64,000 bases of DNA, taken from Denitratisoma sp. DHT3 (GTDB lineage Bacteria; Pseudomonadota; Gammaproteobacteria; Burkholderiales; Rhodocyclaceae). Each line of letters opens with the position of its first letter. Within the stretch, counting starts at the first letter, position 1. The stretch lies in NCBI RefSeq assembly GCF_007833355.1, contig NZ_CP020914.1, positions 3,086,047-3,150,046 of the forward strand, in the 5' to 3' direction. The notes under the pieces are model-generated. The model was not told where the DNA came from, ran no database searches, and saw nothing but the letters and a program-made list of their open reading frames with translations. Below are positions 32,455 to 42,212 of the stretch, in pieces. A program made the position numbers and the translations under genes.

Positions 32455-35400
32455 ATGTCCGCGCCCCGTTTCGTCCATCTCCGTCTCCACAGCGAGTATT
32501 CCATCACCGACGGCATCGTCCGCCTCGACGACGCCATCGGCCGCGCCGTGGCCGATGGCATGGCGGCGCTGGCCCTGACCGACCTGGCCAACCTGTTCGG
32601 CATGGTCAAGTTCTACACCGGCGCCCGCGGCAAGGGGCTGAAGCCCGTCATCGGCGCCGACGTCTGGGTGCGCGACGAGGATGCCCGCGACCCGGTCCGT
32701 GACACTTTCGCCCGCACCCTGTTGCTGGTGAAGAACCGCGGCGGCTACCTGCGCCTGTGCGAGCTGCTCTCCGCCGCCTATCTGGCGCCGCGCCGCCAGG
32801 GCCGGGCCGAGATCACCCTGGCGGCGCTGGCGAACGGTGACAACTCGGGACTGATCGCCCTGTCCGGCGGCGCGCTGGGGGACGTCGGGCAAGCGCTCGT
32901 GGCCGGCAAGACGGATCTGGCCGAGGGGCGCGCCCTGCGCTGGGCGCGGCTGTTTCCCGACAGCTACTACCTGGAGGTGCAGCGTCCCCACGGCGACCGC
33001 GCACATGCCCAGCAGGAGGCGCTGGTGGGCCACACCGCGGCCCTGGCCAGCAAGCTGGACCTGCCGCTGGTGGCGACCCATCCGATCCAGTTCGTGGACG
33101 CCGACGACTTCATGGCCCACGAGGCCCGGGTCTGCATCGCCGAGGGCTACGTGCTGGCCGACACGCGCCGGCCCAAGCCGTTCTTCCCGGCACAGTGCTT
33201 CAAGACCCAGGCCGAGATGGCGGAACTGTTCGCCGACCTGCCCGAGGCCATCGAGAACACGGTGGAGATCGCCAAGCGCTGCAATCTCTCGATCACCCTG
33301 GGCAAGAACTTCCTGCCGGACTTCCCCACGCCCCCGGGCGTGAGCCTCGACCAGCATCTGGCCAACGAATCGCGCGCCGGCCTGGCCAAGCGCCTGGTCC
33401 AGCTCTATCCCGACCCGGCCGAGCGGGAGGCCCAGCGCCAGCACTATGAGGAGCGCCTGGAGTTCGAGATCGCCACCATCCAGCAGATGGGCTTCCCCGG
33501 CTACTTCCTGATCGTCGCCGACTTCATCCAGTGGTCGAAGAACAACGGCGTGCCGGTGGGGCCGGGGCGGGGCTCCGGCGCCGGTTCGCTGGTGGCCTAT
33601 TCGCTGCTGATCACCGACCTCGATCCGCTGTACTACGAACTGCTGTTCGAGCGCTTCCTCAATCCGGAACGGGTCTCCATGCCCGACTTCGACGTGGACT
33701 TCTGCCAGGAGGGCCGCGACCGGGTGATCCAGTACGTGAAGGAGAAGTACGGCAGCCACGCCGTGTCGCAGATCACCACCTTCGGCACCATGGCGGCCAA
33801 GGCGGTGATCCGCGACGTCGGACGGGTGCTGGACCTGCCCTTCAACTTCGTCGACCAGTTCGCCAAGCTGATTCCCAACGAACTGGGCATCACCTTGCAG
33901 GACGCCCTGGAGAAGGAGCCCCAGATCCGCGAGCGGATCGACAACGAGGAGGAGATCGCCCAGCTCTGGGAACTGGCGACCAAGCTGGAGGGCATGACCC
34001 GCAACGTCGGCATGCATGCCGGCGGGGTGCTGATCGCGCCGGGCAAGCTGACCGATTTCTGCCCGCTCTATTCCGCCGACGGCGGCGGCTCGGTGGTGAG
34101 CCAGTTCGACAAGGACGACGTGGAACAGGCGGGCCTGGTGAAGTTCGACTTCCTCGGCCTGCGCACCCTGACCATCCTCAACGAGGCGGTGCATTTCGCC
34201 AACACGGTGGAGGGCGCGAACGAAGGCAAGGGGATCGATCTGGAAACCCTGCCCCTGGACGACGTCGCCACCTACGAGCAGGTGTTCAAGAACGCCAACA
34301 CCACGGCGGTGTTCCAGTTCGAATCCGGCGGCATGAAGGACATGCTGGTGCAGGCCCGGCCCGACCGCCTGGAGGACCTGATCGCCCTGAACGCGCTCTA
34401 CCGGCCGGGGCCGATGGACCTGATCCCCAGCTTCATCGCGCGCAAGCACGGGCGCGAGAAAGTCACCTACCTGACGCCCTCGCTGGAAAAGGTGCTGGCC
34501 AACACCTACGGCATCATGGTGTACCAGGAGCAGGTGATGCAGACCGCGCAGGTGGTCGCCGGCTACTCGCTGGGCGGCGCCGACATGCTGCGCCGCGCGA
34601 TGGGCAAGAAGAAGCCCGAGGAGATGGCCAAGCAGCGTGCCGTGTTCGTCGAGGGCGCGGGCGGGAACGGCATCGGCGAAGCCACCGCCAACGAGATCTT
34701 CGACTACATCGACAAGTTCGCCGGCTACGGTTTCAACAAGTCCCACGCCGCCGCCTATTCGCTGGTGGCGTATCACACGGCCTGGCTGAAGTGCCATCAC
34801 CCGGCCTCCTTCATGGCCGCCACCCTGTCGTCGGAAATGGCCAACACCGACAAGGTGCAGTTCTTCTGCAACGACGCCAAGAGCAACGGCCTCGTCTTCC
34901 TGCCGCCGGACATCAACGCCAGCGGCATCCGTTTCCAGCCGGTGGACGGCGGGACCATCCGCTACGGCCTGGGCGCGATCAAGGGCACCGGCGAGGCGGC
35001 GCTGTCGGTGATCCTCAAGGCCCGCGACGAGGGGGGGGCATTCACGGACCTGTTCGACTTCTGCCGCCGCATCGACAAGCGGGTGGTGAACCGGCGCGTG
35101 ATCGAGGCCCTGATCCGGGCCGGCGCCTTCGACAGCATCGACGACCATCGCCACAAGCTCTTCGCTTCCGTCGGCATCGCCCTGGAGGCGGCCGAACAGG
35201 CCGAGCGCAACGCGCACCAGGGCGGACTGTTCGATTTCGGCGGACCGGGGGAGACGGCCGCCGCCGAACTGCACTACCTGGAGGTGCCGCGCTGGAGCGA
35301 GCGCGAGCAGTTGCTGAACGAGAAGCCGGCCCTGGGTTTTTTCCTCTCCGGCCACCCGTTCAACGGCTACCGCGCCGAGGTGACCCGCTTCGCCAAGCGC

Positions 35401-35922
35401 GGCCTGGCGCAACTGGAGCCGCAGAAGGAGCTGGTGCTGATGGCCGGCGTCGTGGTCTCCACACGCACCCAGATGACCCGGCGCGGCAAGATGGCGATCG
35501 TGATGCTGGACGACGCCAGCGCCCAGCTGGAGGTCTCGGTGTTCAACGAACTGTGGGACGCCGAGCGGAGCAAGATCAAGGAGGACGAGCTGCTGCTGGT
35601 GGAAGGCAAGGTGCAGAAGGACGAATACATGGGCGGCTTGCGGGTCACGGCGGACAAGCTGATGACCCTGGCCGAGGCCCGCAGCCGCTTCGCCCGGCAG
35701 TTGCGCCTGTCGATGAACGGCCAGGCCGACGCCGAGAAGCTGCGCAGCCTGTTGTCGCCGCATCGCCACGGCCCCTGTCCGGTGCGCCTGGCCTACCGCA
35801 ACGGCGAGGCCGAGGTCGAGATGACCCTTCCCGAAGACTGGCGGGTGCGCCTCGACGATGCTTTGCTGGAAGCGCTGCGGGACTGGCTGACGCCGGACAA
35901 TGTGAAAGTGATCTACGCATGA
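32455..35922 (+). CDS. dnaE: DNA polymerase III alpha subunit
   Basis: Replicative polymerase, 1155 residues, normal for DnaE1. Order: PHP domain (1-270, starts HLRLHSEYSITDG), polymerase catalytic domain with PDFDVDF carrying D411 and D413, helix-hairpin-helix (about 830), a clamp-binding motif QGGLF (922-926) and an OB-fold (about 995-1080). It has no exonuclease domain, so proofreading is by a separate DnaQ. The stop overlaps the next gene as ATGA. Confidence 0.98.
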   Translation: MSAPRFVHLRLHSEYSITDGIVRLDDAIGRAVADGMAALALTDLANLFGMVKFYTGARGKGLKPVIGADVWVRDEDARDPVRDTFARTLLLVKNRGGYLRLCELLSAAYLAPRRQGRAEITLAALANGDNSGLIALSGGALGDVGQALVAGKTDLAEGRALRWARLFPDSYYLEVQRPHGDRAHAQQEALVGHTAALASKLDLPLVATHPIQFVDADDFMAHEARVCIAEGYVLADTRRPKPFFPAQCFKTQAEMAELFADLPEAIENTVEIAKRCNLSITLGKNFLPDFPTPPGVSLDQHLANESRAGLAKRLVQLYPDPAEREAQRQHYEERLEFEIATIQQMGFPGYFLIVADFIQWSKNNGVPVGPGRGSGAGSLVAYSLLITDLDPLYYELLFERFLNPERVSMPDFDVDFCQEGRDRVIQYVKEKYGSHAVSQITTFGTMAAKAVIRDVGRVLDLPFNFVDQFAKLIPNELGITLQDALEKEPQIRERIDNEEEIAQLWELATKLEGMTRNVGMHAGGVLIAPGKLTDFCPLYSADGGGSVVSQFDKDDVEQAGLVKFDFLGLRTLTILNEAVHFANTVEGANEGKGIDLETLPLDDVATYEQVFKNANTTAVFQFESGGMKDMLVQARPDRLEDLIALNALYRPGPMDLIPSFIARKHGREKVTYLTPSLEKVLANTYGIMVYQEQVMQTAQVVAGYSLGGADMLRRAMGKKKPEEMAKQRAVFVEGAGGNGIGEATANEIFDYIDKFAGYGFNKSHAAAYSLVAYHTAWLKCHHPASFMAATLSSEMANTDKVQFFCNDAKSNGLVFLPPDINASGIRFQPVDGGTIRYGLGAIKGTGEAALSVILKARDEGGAFTDLFDFCRRIDKRVVNRRVIEALIRAGAFDSIDDHRHKLFASVGIALEAAEQAERNAHQGGLFDFGGPGETAAAELHYLEVPRWSEREQLLNEKPALGFFLSGHPFNGYRAEVTRFAKRGLAQLEPQKELVLMAGVVVSTRTQMTRRGKMAIVMLDDASAQLEVSVFNELWDAERSKIKEDELLLVEGKVQKDEYMGGLRVTADKLMTLAEARSRFARQLRLSMNGQADAEKLRSLLSPHRHGPCPVRLAYRNGEAEVEMTLPEDWRVRLDDALLEALRDWLTPDNVKVIYA

Positions 35923-36386
35923 TCCAACTGATCGACGCCAACGCGCTGGCCGCGCTGAGCGCCGAGGCGGCGGCCAGTCCGCGCCGGCGCAGGAACCGCA
36001 ATTTCCACGCGGCGGACGACCATCCCGCCCATCGTCTGCTGAACGCCATCGAGCCCGGTTCCTACGTGGCGCCGCATCGCCATCTGGCGGCGACCAAGGA
36101 CGAGACCATGCTGGTGCTGCAAGGCCGCCTGGGCCTGCTGATTTTCGACGATGCCGGCCAGGTGATCCGCACCGCGACGCTGACGCCGGGCGCGGTGTGC
36201 GGCGTCGACATCCCGCACGGCACCTGGCATTCCCTGGTGGCGCTGGAATCCGGCACGGTTTTCTTCGAGGCCAAGGCGGGACCCTATCTGCCCCTGGATG
36301 CGGACGAGCGGGCCGCCTGGGCGCCGGCCGAGAACGATGCGGCGGCGGCTGCCTATCAGCGGGAGCTGGCGGCGCGGTTTTCCTGA
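35919..36386 (+). CDS. WbuC-family cupin protein
   Basis: 155 residues. Single cupin fold with metal-ligand pattern PHRHLAATKDETMLVLQG (HxH...E) and a second histidine in DIPHGTWHSLVAL, as in the WbuC cupin-fold metalloproteins often found beside polysaccharide genes. Coupled to dnaE by a 4-base overlap. Reaction unknown. Confidence 0.85.
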   Translation: MIQLIDANALAALSAEAAASPRRRRNRNFHAADDHPAHRLLNAIEPGSYVAPHRHLAATKDETMLVLQGRLGLLIFDDAGQVIRTATLTPGAVCGVDIPHGTWHSLVALESGTVFFEAKAGPYLPLDADERAAWAPAENDAAAAAYQRELAARFS

Positions 36387-36460
36387 GGATTCACGCGCAA
36401 TGGCGGGGTTGTAACGGCTCGGGCTGTCGCCGCTTGCGCCGATTCCGCGAGGACAATGAA

Positions 36461-36486
36461 AAACGGCCGCCCGAGGGCGGCCGTTT
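36461..36486. terminator. Bidirectional terminator between cupin and porin genes
   Basis: Perfect 11-base stem AAACGGCCGCCC/GGCGGCCGTTT with a GAG loop, between the converging cupin and porin genes. A-T ends on both sides suit both directions. Confidence 0.88.
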
Positions 36487-36513
36487 CAATTCCAAGATCG
36501 GGATCAGCCGATA

Positions 36514-37662
36514 TCAGAAGGAGTGGCGCAGGGAGGCGCCGATGGAGCGGGGATCGCCACCGGTCGAGCCAACCACGGGGTTGTTGTAGAAGTTGAAAGC
36601 GGCAGCCGACTGGTTGTCGATCTTGGTGAAGTAGGTGCGGACCTTGGTGCGCTTGCTCAGATCGTAGTTGTAGGCCAGGGTGTACTGCTTGGCATCGGAG
36701 TTGGCCACATCGCCGGTACTCAACTCGAGCTTGTTGGAACGAGCATATTCGAAGGTGACCTGATTGCGGCCGAACTGATGGCCGGCACCGATCATCCAGG
36801 CGCTGCGCTCGACGGAGGGGGTGGCGACAGCCTTGCCGTTTTCATACTTCTGCTTGTCCCACAGGGCGATGACCGAGGTGCCCTGACCGAAATCGTACTT
36901 GGCGGCGATCCGGTTGGCCTTCAGCTCGTCGCCGTAGGGAGTGGCAACGACACCCAGGCCGGCAGCCAGTGCGCTGACCTGGACGTCAGTGCGGGTGACG
37001 TGGGCGTAGCCCAGGCTCAGACCGCCGATGGCGTAGTTCAGGCCGATCTGCCATTCCTTGCCGTTGACGGAGACCGCTTGGTTGTCGACGTTGCGGTTGC
37101 CGGCGGCGGCGTACAGCAGGGAGGCGTTGAAGCCGTTGACGGTGGGGGAGGTGTAGGCGATGGCGTTGGAGGTACGGTCATCGGTGCCGGTCTTGATGCC
37201 GCCGATGGTGCCGAACATGGCGCCGGTGTAGGCCACACCGGAGGAGCCCGGCGCGTAGGTGTAGGTGGTGCTCAGGACGCGGTAGGGGCCGGTCAGGGTG
37301 CCGAGCTTGATGGTGCCGAAGCCGCCGCCCAGGCCGACGAAGGAGTCACGGGTGGCGCCCCATTGTGCAGCGGCGGTCGTGCCGTTGGTGCCGCCGTTGG
37401 TGTCGGCGTTGGTGCCGAGAGAGAGCGCGGTTTCCAGCTGGAACAGTGCCTTCAGGCCGTTGCCGAGGTCTTCTTCACCCTTGAAGCCGAGGTAGGAGCT
37501 GTTGCTGACCACGCGGGTCTTGTTGCCCATCTCGTTGGGCTGGTTGCCAATGGTGACAGATTCCACGCCCACGTCGGCCACGCCGTAGACGACGACGTTG
37601 GACTGGGCAAAGGCTGCGCTGGACAGACCGGCGATGGCCAGGGCGATCAGTTTCTTTTGCAT
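36514..37662 (-). CDS. Betaproteobacterial trimeric porin
   Basis: General diffusion porin of 382 residues with signal peptide MQKKLIALAIAGLSSAAFA, mature start QSNVVVYGVADVGVE, the SSYLGFKGEEDLGNGLKALFQLE signature of Gram-negative porins, and terminal Phe (LRHSF). The start is set by AAGGAGAAAAATAC before the ATG. Codon choice is more uniform than in neighbours, as expected of a highly expressed gene. Monocistronic, with terminators on both flanks. Confidence 0.95.
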   Translation of the reverse strand: MQKKLIALAIAGLSSAAFAQSNVVVYGVADVGVESVTIGNQPNEMGNKTRVVSNSSYLGFKGEEDLGNGLKALFQLETALSLGTNADTNGGTNGTTAAAQWGATRDSFVGLGGGFGTIKLGTLTGPYRVLSTTYTYAPGSSGVAYTGAMFGTIGGIKTGTDDRTSNAIAYTSPTVNGFNASLLYAAAGNRNVDNQAVSVNGKEWQIGLNYAIGGLSLGYAHVTRTDVQVSALAAGLGVVATPYGDELKANRIAAKYDFGQGTSVIALWDKQKYENGKAVATPSVERSAWMIGAGHQFGRNQVTFEYARSNKLELSTGDVANSDAKQYTLAYNYDLSKRTKVRTYFTKIDNQSAAAFNFYNNPVVGSTGGDPRSIGASLRHSF

Positions 37663-37902
37663 GTATTTTTCTCCTTGAGTGAAAAAACGAGGGTGGTGCA
37701 AATGGTTACACGTGTTTAACCACTGGCGTCCCCATGCCGCGAGTCGATGGTGCACTGCAAGCGGACAAATTATGCATCTCTCCGGCATTGAAATCCGGCG
37801 CGGGGAGCGATTTGTAACCAGGCTGAAATAAAAATGTTGGGTTTTAGCAACAAATTTATCGAGTGCGCCGCATTTTCTGGCGATTCGATGAGCCAAATGG
37901 AA

Positions 37903-37924
37903 ACGGCCGCGGTTGAGCGGCCGT
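37903..37924 (-). terminator. Terminator of the peroxiredoxin gene
   Basis: Eight-base stem ACGGCCGC/GCGGCCGT with a 6-base loop, 25 bases past the peroxiredoxin stop and followed by TTTCC on the minus strand. Confidence 0.78.
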
Positions 37925-37949
37925 CGGAATTTCTTCTACTCGAATGGAA

Positions 37950-38549
37950 TCAGAGTTCCTGGGAGTGCTCGGCCAGGTACTTGGCGACGCCATCCGGGTT
38001 GGCCTTCATGCCGGCCTTGCCCTTCTGCCAGCCGGCGGGGCAGACCTCGCCATGCTCCTCGGTGAATTGCAGCGCATCGACCATGCGCAGCATTTCGTCG
38101 ATGTTGCGGCCCAGGGGCAGGTTGTTGACGACCTGATGCTGCACCACGCCATTCCTGTCGATCAGGAAGGAGCCGCGGAAAGCCACGCCACCGGCGGATT
38201 CGACGTCATAAGCCTGGCAGACCTCGTGCTTGACGTCGGCGATCATCGCGTACTTGACCTGGCCGATGCCGCCCTTTTCCACCGGCGTGTTCTTCCACGC
38301 CAGGTGGCTGAACTGGGAATCGATCGAGCAGCCCAGCACCTCCACGCCGCGCTTGGCGAATTCCTCGTAGCGATGGTCGAAGGCGATCAGCTCGGACGGG
38401 CAGACGAAGGTGAAGTCCAGGGGATAGAAGAACAGTACGGCGTATTTGCCCTTGATGTGCTCGGAAAACCGGATCTGCTTGATCTCGTTGTTTCCCAGAA
38501 CGGCGTTGGCGCTGAAATCGGGGGCTGCCTTACCGACGAGAACGGCCAT
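37950..38549 (-). CDS. 2-Cys peroxiredoxin (AhpC/TSA family)
   Basis: 199-residue thiol peroxidase that reduces H2O2 and organic hydroperoxides. Peroxidatic C50 in FTFVCPSE, resolving C170 in HGEVCPAGW, and a GGIG motif near 93. Belongs to the typical 2-Cys AhpC/Prx1 group. No ahpF is adjacent, so its reductant is likely thioredoxin. AAGGAGAAAAAC precedes the ATG, and a G-rich tract lies just upstream. A TTGACA -35 box is on the minus strand at 38631-38636. Confidence 0.94.
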   Translation of the reverse strand: MAVLVGKAAPDFSANAVLGNNEIKQIRFSEHIKGKYAVLFFYPLDFTFVCPSELIAFDHRYEEFAKRGVEVLGCSIDSQFSHLAWKNTPVEKGGIGQVKYAMIADVKHEVCQAYDVESAGGVAFRGSFLIDRNGVVQHQVVNNLPLGRNIDEMLRMVDALQFTEEHGEVCPAGWQKGKAGMKANPDGVAKYLAEHSQEL

Positions 38550-38564
38550 GTTTTTCTCCTTGTT

Positions 38565-38586
38565 GGGGTTGGGGTTGGGGGTGGGG
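38565..38586 (+). other. G-quadruplex-capable tract upstream of peroxiredoxin gene
   Basis: Four runs of four or more G (GGGGTT GGGGTT GGGGGT GGGG) on the plus strand, the template strand of the peroxiredoxin leader, 16 bases before its ATG. The mRNA would carry the C-rich complement directly 5' of the ribosome binding site. Confidence 0.6.
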
Positions 38587-38711
38587 TTGCGGATGCGAGG
38601 GCCCGACATGTTGATGATGCGGCCGGGGAATGTCAATCGACTCAGACTATCAGGGGGATTGAAGAATGCAATGAGGCGATCGGCTCATGCCGGCCAGCGG
38701 CCGACGGATTG

Positions 38712-38996
38712 CTAGCACGTGGCGTGCTGTTCGAAGCTTGCGAACTCGCCTTCGCCCAGTTCCACCGCCACCTGCTCCACCCGGGCGGCGGGCGGACCGC
38801 TTCTTGACCAGGCGATCAGGGCGGCGACGGCTTCCGGTGCGCCGGCGATCATGGCCTCGACGCTGCCGTCATGGCGATTGCGCACCCAGCCGGTGACGCC
38901 CAGGCGCAGGGCCTCCTCGCGCAGGCTGACACGGTAATAGACGCCCTGCACGCGGCCGGTGACGAGCAGGTGGCGGACTTCCGTGGCGGACGACAT
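38712..38996 (-). CDS. acyP: Acylphosphatase
   Basis: 94-residue hydrolase of acyl phosphates. Signature [27 protein letters not shown] carries catalytic R22 and N40, followed by [15 protein letters not shown]. Stand-alone gene between the peroxiredoxin and the GGDEF/EAL gene. Normal family length. Confidence 0.93.
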   Translation of the reverse strand: MSSATEVRHLLVTGRVQGVYYRVSLREEALRLGVTGWVRNRHDGSVEAMIAGAPEAVAALIAWSRSGPPAARVEQVAVELGEGEFASFEQHATC

Positions 38997-39181
38997 CAGC
39001 GGCGCGCTCCGGCAAGCGGGACGCGCGCCGCCGCCGTGGGGCTGGCGCCTTGAGCAAAGGTTGGGGCAGCGACGGGATCAGGCGATTTCATTCATCTCAC
39101 CACGGTCTTGGAATGGCCCGGCGTGCGGGCGGCGCAGATTTGCACAGGCGCCGTGCAAATGCAAGCGGACACGGTATGCGT

Positions 39182-42115
39182 CTATGCATGCGCCGTCCGC
39201 AGTGGCCAGGGCACCGTCTTGCTCCAGTCGATGAACTGGTCCGTCGGGATGGGCGGGCTGACGTAATAACCCTGCGCCTCATCGCATCCCAGGGTCTTGA
39301 GGCGTTCGCAGAGCGCCTGGTTCTCGACGCCCTCGACGACCACCTTCAGGCCCAGGTTGTGCCCCAGTTCCGTCGTCGAACGCACGATCAGCTCGGCGTC
39401 GCGGTCCGTGAGCAGCGGCTGGATGAACGACTTGTCGATCTTGATGGCATCGACCGGCAGCTTCTGCAGATACGCCAGCGACGATTGGCCGGTGCCGAAA
39501 TCGTCGATGAACAGGCGGAAACCGATGTCCTTGAGCTGTTTCAGCTGCTCCAGCGCGGCCGCGGGGTCGCCCATGATGGCGCTCTCGGTGATTTCCAGAT
39601 CGAGCCAGTCCGGCGCCGCGCCCCACGTCGCCAGGGCGTTGCGGATGGTGTCGATGAGCCGGGGATCGGCCAGATTGTGCGCGGAAAGATTGACGGCGAC
39701 CGGTACGCGCATGTCGGCTTGCTGCCAGGCGTGGCAGTGGATCAGCGCGGCGTCCAGCACCCATTGGGTGAGCGGACCGATCAGGCCGGTGCTTTCGATC
39801 AGGGGCACGAACGCGTCGGGGGATACCAGGCCGAAGGCGGGATGCTGCCAACGCAGCAGGCTTTCCATCGCCACGATCTCCCCGCTCCGGAGATCGAGCT
39901 TGGGCTGGCAATAAAGCACCAGTTGGCGCTCCGCGATGGCCGAGCGCAGTTCCCCCATCAATTGCAGGCGGCGTGGGTTGTAGAAATCCTGTTCGGCGTT
40001 GTAGAGGGCATAGGCCCTGCCATCCTGCTGGGCCTTGTAGAGCGCGACCTCGGCGTGGCGCATGAGCACCGCGGCGTCCTCGCCATGGCCGGGAAAGACG
40101 GCGATGCCGATGATGGCGCCGACTTCCACGGTGATGCCGGCGTTTTCAAACGGCTGCTCGAAGCCCTTGAGTATGCGGATGCCTGTCTCGGCTGCCTGCT
40201 GGGCGCCAACGTCGGGCAGCAGGACCGCGAAATGCCTGCCACCGAAGTGGGCCAGGGTGTCGCGCTCGCGCAGCAAAGCGTGAACCCTCGGCCCGATCTG
40301 GCGCAGCAGTTGGTCGCCATTGTCCTGGCCGAGCGTGTAATTGATCTCCTGGAAGCGCTCCAGCGCGAACATCAACAGCGCCAGCGGCTGGCTGTCGCGG
40401 CGCGCGGCGATCAGCGCGTTCTGCAGCCGCTCCTGGAGCTGTGCGCGGTTGGGCAGATCGGTGAGCGCATCGAAGTAGGCCAGGTGCCGCACCCTGTCCT
40501 CGGCATGCTTGCGCTGGATCACCGCACCCAATTGCGCGGCGACGGCGGAAACCAACTGCTCCAGCCGGACATCCTCGGGGCGCGGTTCGAGCATGAAGAA
40601 CTCCATCACCGCCACCACCTCCTCGTCCGCCAGCACCGGCACCGCCAGGGCGGCCTTGAGGCCCGCGGTACGTGCCGCCGCGGCGCGCGGGAAATTGGCG
40701 TCCTGCGTGGCGTCCTGCAGCCACAGCGGGGCCTTTTCGCGCCAGACCCGCCCCGGCAGACCCTCGCCCGCCGCGAAGGTGAAGCCGCCGCTCAGTCGGC
40801 GGAATTCGTCCAGCCCGGCAACGCCGGCAAACCAGCCCGGGCTGCACGCTAGGGTCCGGCCGTCGCGGCCCGGCGTCCAGGCCTGGCCCAGGCTCCAGCC
40901 GGTGGTTTCGCAAATTTTCTGCAGCGCGACCGCCAGCGCCGCATGCAGATCCGGCGCGGTGCTGATCGCCAACGTCATGGTCTGCAGCAGCCAGATTTCT
41001 TCCGCCGCGCGCCGCGCTTCCGCGTCCCGTGCCTGCAAGCTCCCGGCCATGGCGTCGAAGGCGAGCGCGAGCCGGTTCAGCTCCCCGCTCCCGCCGCCCA
41101 TGCCGGTGCGTGCGTGCAGGTCGCCCGCGGCGAGGCGTCCGGTGGCCGCCACCAGGGCGCGCACCTGGCGCAGAATGAATGCATCGCTGCCGATCCAGGC
41201 GGCCGCCAGCGCGAGCAACGCCACGATGGCCAGCGCGATCAGGCTGTGGCGGAAGACCCGATCCACCTGCGCGAACACCAGGGTTTTCGGCATGCCGACG
41301 CTGAGGAACACCCCCAGTCCCGAGCCGCTGGCGGCAAGCGGGGTGAAGCCATACAGCCGCAACACGCCATCCACGTCCTGCGCCTCGGTGGTGCCCTCTC
41401 CGCCCCGCGCCTGGATGGCCTTGACCAGGGGGGCTTCCGGCAGCACCTTGCCGATCCACGCGGCCGGCGCCGGATGGCGCGCCAGAATCACGCCGTTGCG
41501 ATCGATCACGGTCAGCGCCGCGCCCTCGGGCAACTCGGTGCGGGCGGCGACATGATTGATCGAGGCCAGATCCAGGGCGGCGAACACCACGGCCCGCACG
41601 TTGCCCGCCGCATCCAGGATGGGGTAGCCGAAGTTCACCGAGGGCTTGCCGGAGATGCGCCCGATCTGATACTCGCCGATGGCGAACGCCCGACTCCGCA
41701 GGGCGTCGCGCACGTAGGCGCGATCGGCCAGGTTCACCGTCCGGGCCAGGGGCAGGGCGCTGCAGATCACGTCGCCGCGGGGGCTGGCCACGCCGAAATT
41801 GGCATAGCTCGAGTACTGCTTGAGCAGTTGCGCCAGCAGGGCATTGCAGGTGCGCGGCTCCGTCTCGCGAATCGACGGCACCTGCGCCAGCGTCATCAGG
41901 ATCTGGTGCGCACCCTCGATGAGCCCGTCATGGCTGGCGGCCACCAGGCGCGCCAGCCGCAACGCATTCTGCTGGATTCCCTCGGTCGCCGTGCGGCGCT
42001 GCTCGCCGGCCGAATACAACATCAGACCCCATGCCGGCACCACGGCGAGCAGTACCAGCAGCAGCAAACGGGCGCGCAAGGGCGCGAAGGAGAAGAAGGC
42101 CCTCAGACGGGACAT
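39182..42115 (-). CDS. Cache-HAMP-GAF-GGDEF-EAL c-di-GMP protein
   Basis: 977-residue membrane protein. TM (about 15-35), periplasmic dCache-type sensor (40-285), TM (290-312), HAMP (313-367), GAF (380-535), GGDEF (540-705) and EAL (720-970). The GGDEF motif is replaced by GGRHF (625-629), so cyclase activity is unlikely. The EAL domain reads ESLLR (751-755), DDFGTG (871-876), K892 and VEGVE (927-931), which keeps metal and catalytic residues, so it is probably a phosphodiesterase with a regulatory GGDEF. The start MSRLRAFFSF was chosen; an ATG 51 bases upstream is possible. Confidence 0.92.
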   Translation of the reverse strand: MSRLRAFFSFAPLRARLLLLVLLAVVPAWGLMLYSAGEQRRTATEGIQQNALRLARLVAASHDGLIEGAHQILMTLAQVPSIRETEPRTCNALLAQLLKQYSSYANFGVASPRGDVICSALPLARTVNLADRAYVRDALRSRAFAIGEYQIGRISGKPSVNFGYPILDAAGNVRAVVFAALDLASINHVAARTELPEGAALTVIDRNGVILARHPAPAAWIGKVLPEAPLVKAIQARGGEGTTEAQDVDGVLRLYGFTPLAASGSGLGVFLSVGMPKTLVFAQVDRVFRHSLIALAIVALLALAAAWIGSDAFILRQVRALVAATGRLAAGDLHARTGMGGGSGELNRLALAFDAMAGSLQARDAEARRAAEEIWLLQTMTLAISTAPDLHAALAVALQKICETTGWSLGQAWTPGRDGRTLACSPGWFAGVAGLDEFRRLSGGFTFAAGEGLPGRVWREKAPLWLQDATQDANFPRAAAARTAGLKAALAVPVLADEEVVAVMEFFMLEPRPEDVRLEQLVSAVAAQLGAVIQRKHAEDRVRHLAYFDALTDLPNRAQLQERLQNALIAARRDSQPLALLMFALERFQEINYTLGQDNGDQLLRQIGPRVHALLRERDTLAHFGGRHFAVLLPDVGAQQAAETGIRILKGFEQPFENAGITVEVGAIIGIAVFPGHGEDAAVLMRHAEVALYKAQQDGRAYALYNAEQDFYNPRRLQLMGELRSAIAERQLVLYCQPKLDLRSGEIVAMESLLRWQHPAFGLVSPDAFVPLIESTGLIGPLTQWVLDAALIHCHAWQQADMRVPVAVNLSAHNLADPRLIDTIRNALATWGAAPDWLDLEITESAIMGDPAAALEQLKQLKDIGFRLFIDDFGTGQSSLAYLQKLPVDAIKIDKSFIQPLLTDRDAELIVRSTTELGHNLGLKVVVEGVENQALCERLKTLGCDEAQGYYVSPPIPTDQFIDWSKTVPWPLRTAHA

Positions 42116-42212
42116 TGGCCGGCCTTTGACGAAATGCGTCAGTGCCAATATAGCCAATGCCGGCACCGGTACGGGCGGCGGTCGTTCCTGGCCGCCGCCC
42201 GCGGCTATCGCG

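Noticed and set aside
31747..35769. 1340-codon open frame opposite dnaE and the ParA gene
   Set aside because: Spans two real genes antisense; composition (Val, Gly, His, Gln) is the usual reverse reading of GC-rich codons.
33531..36386. 951-codon frame overlapping dnaE on the same strand
   Set aside because: Out-of-frame reading of dnaE; only its last part is the real cupin gene from 35919.
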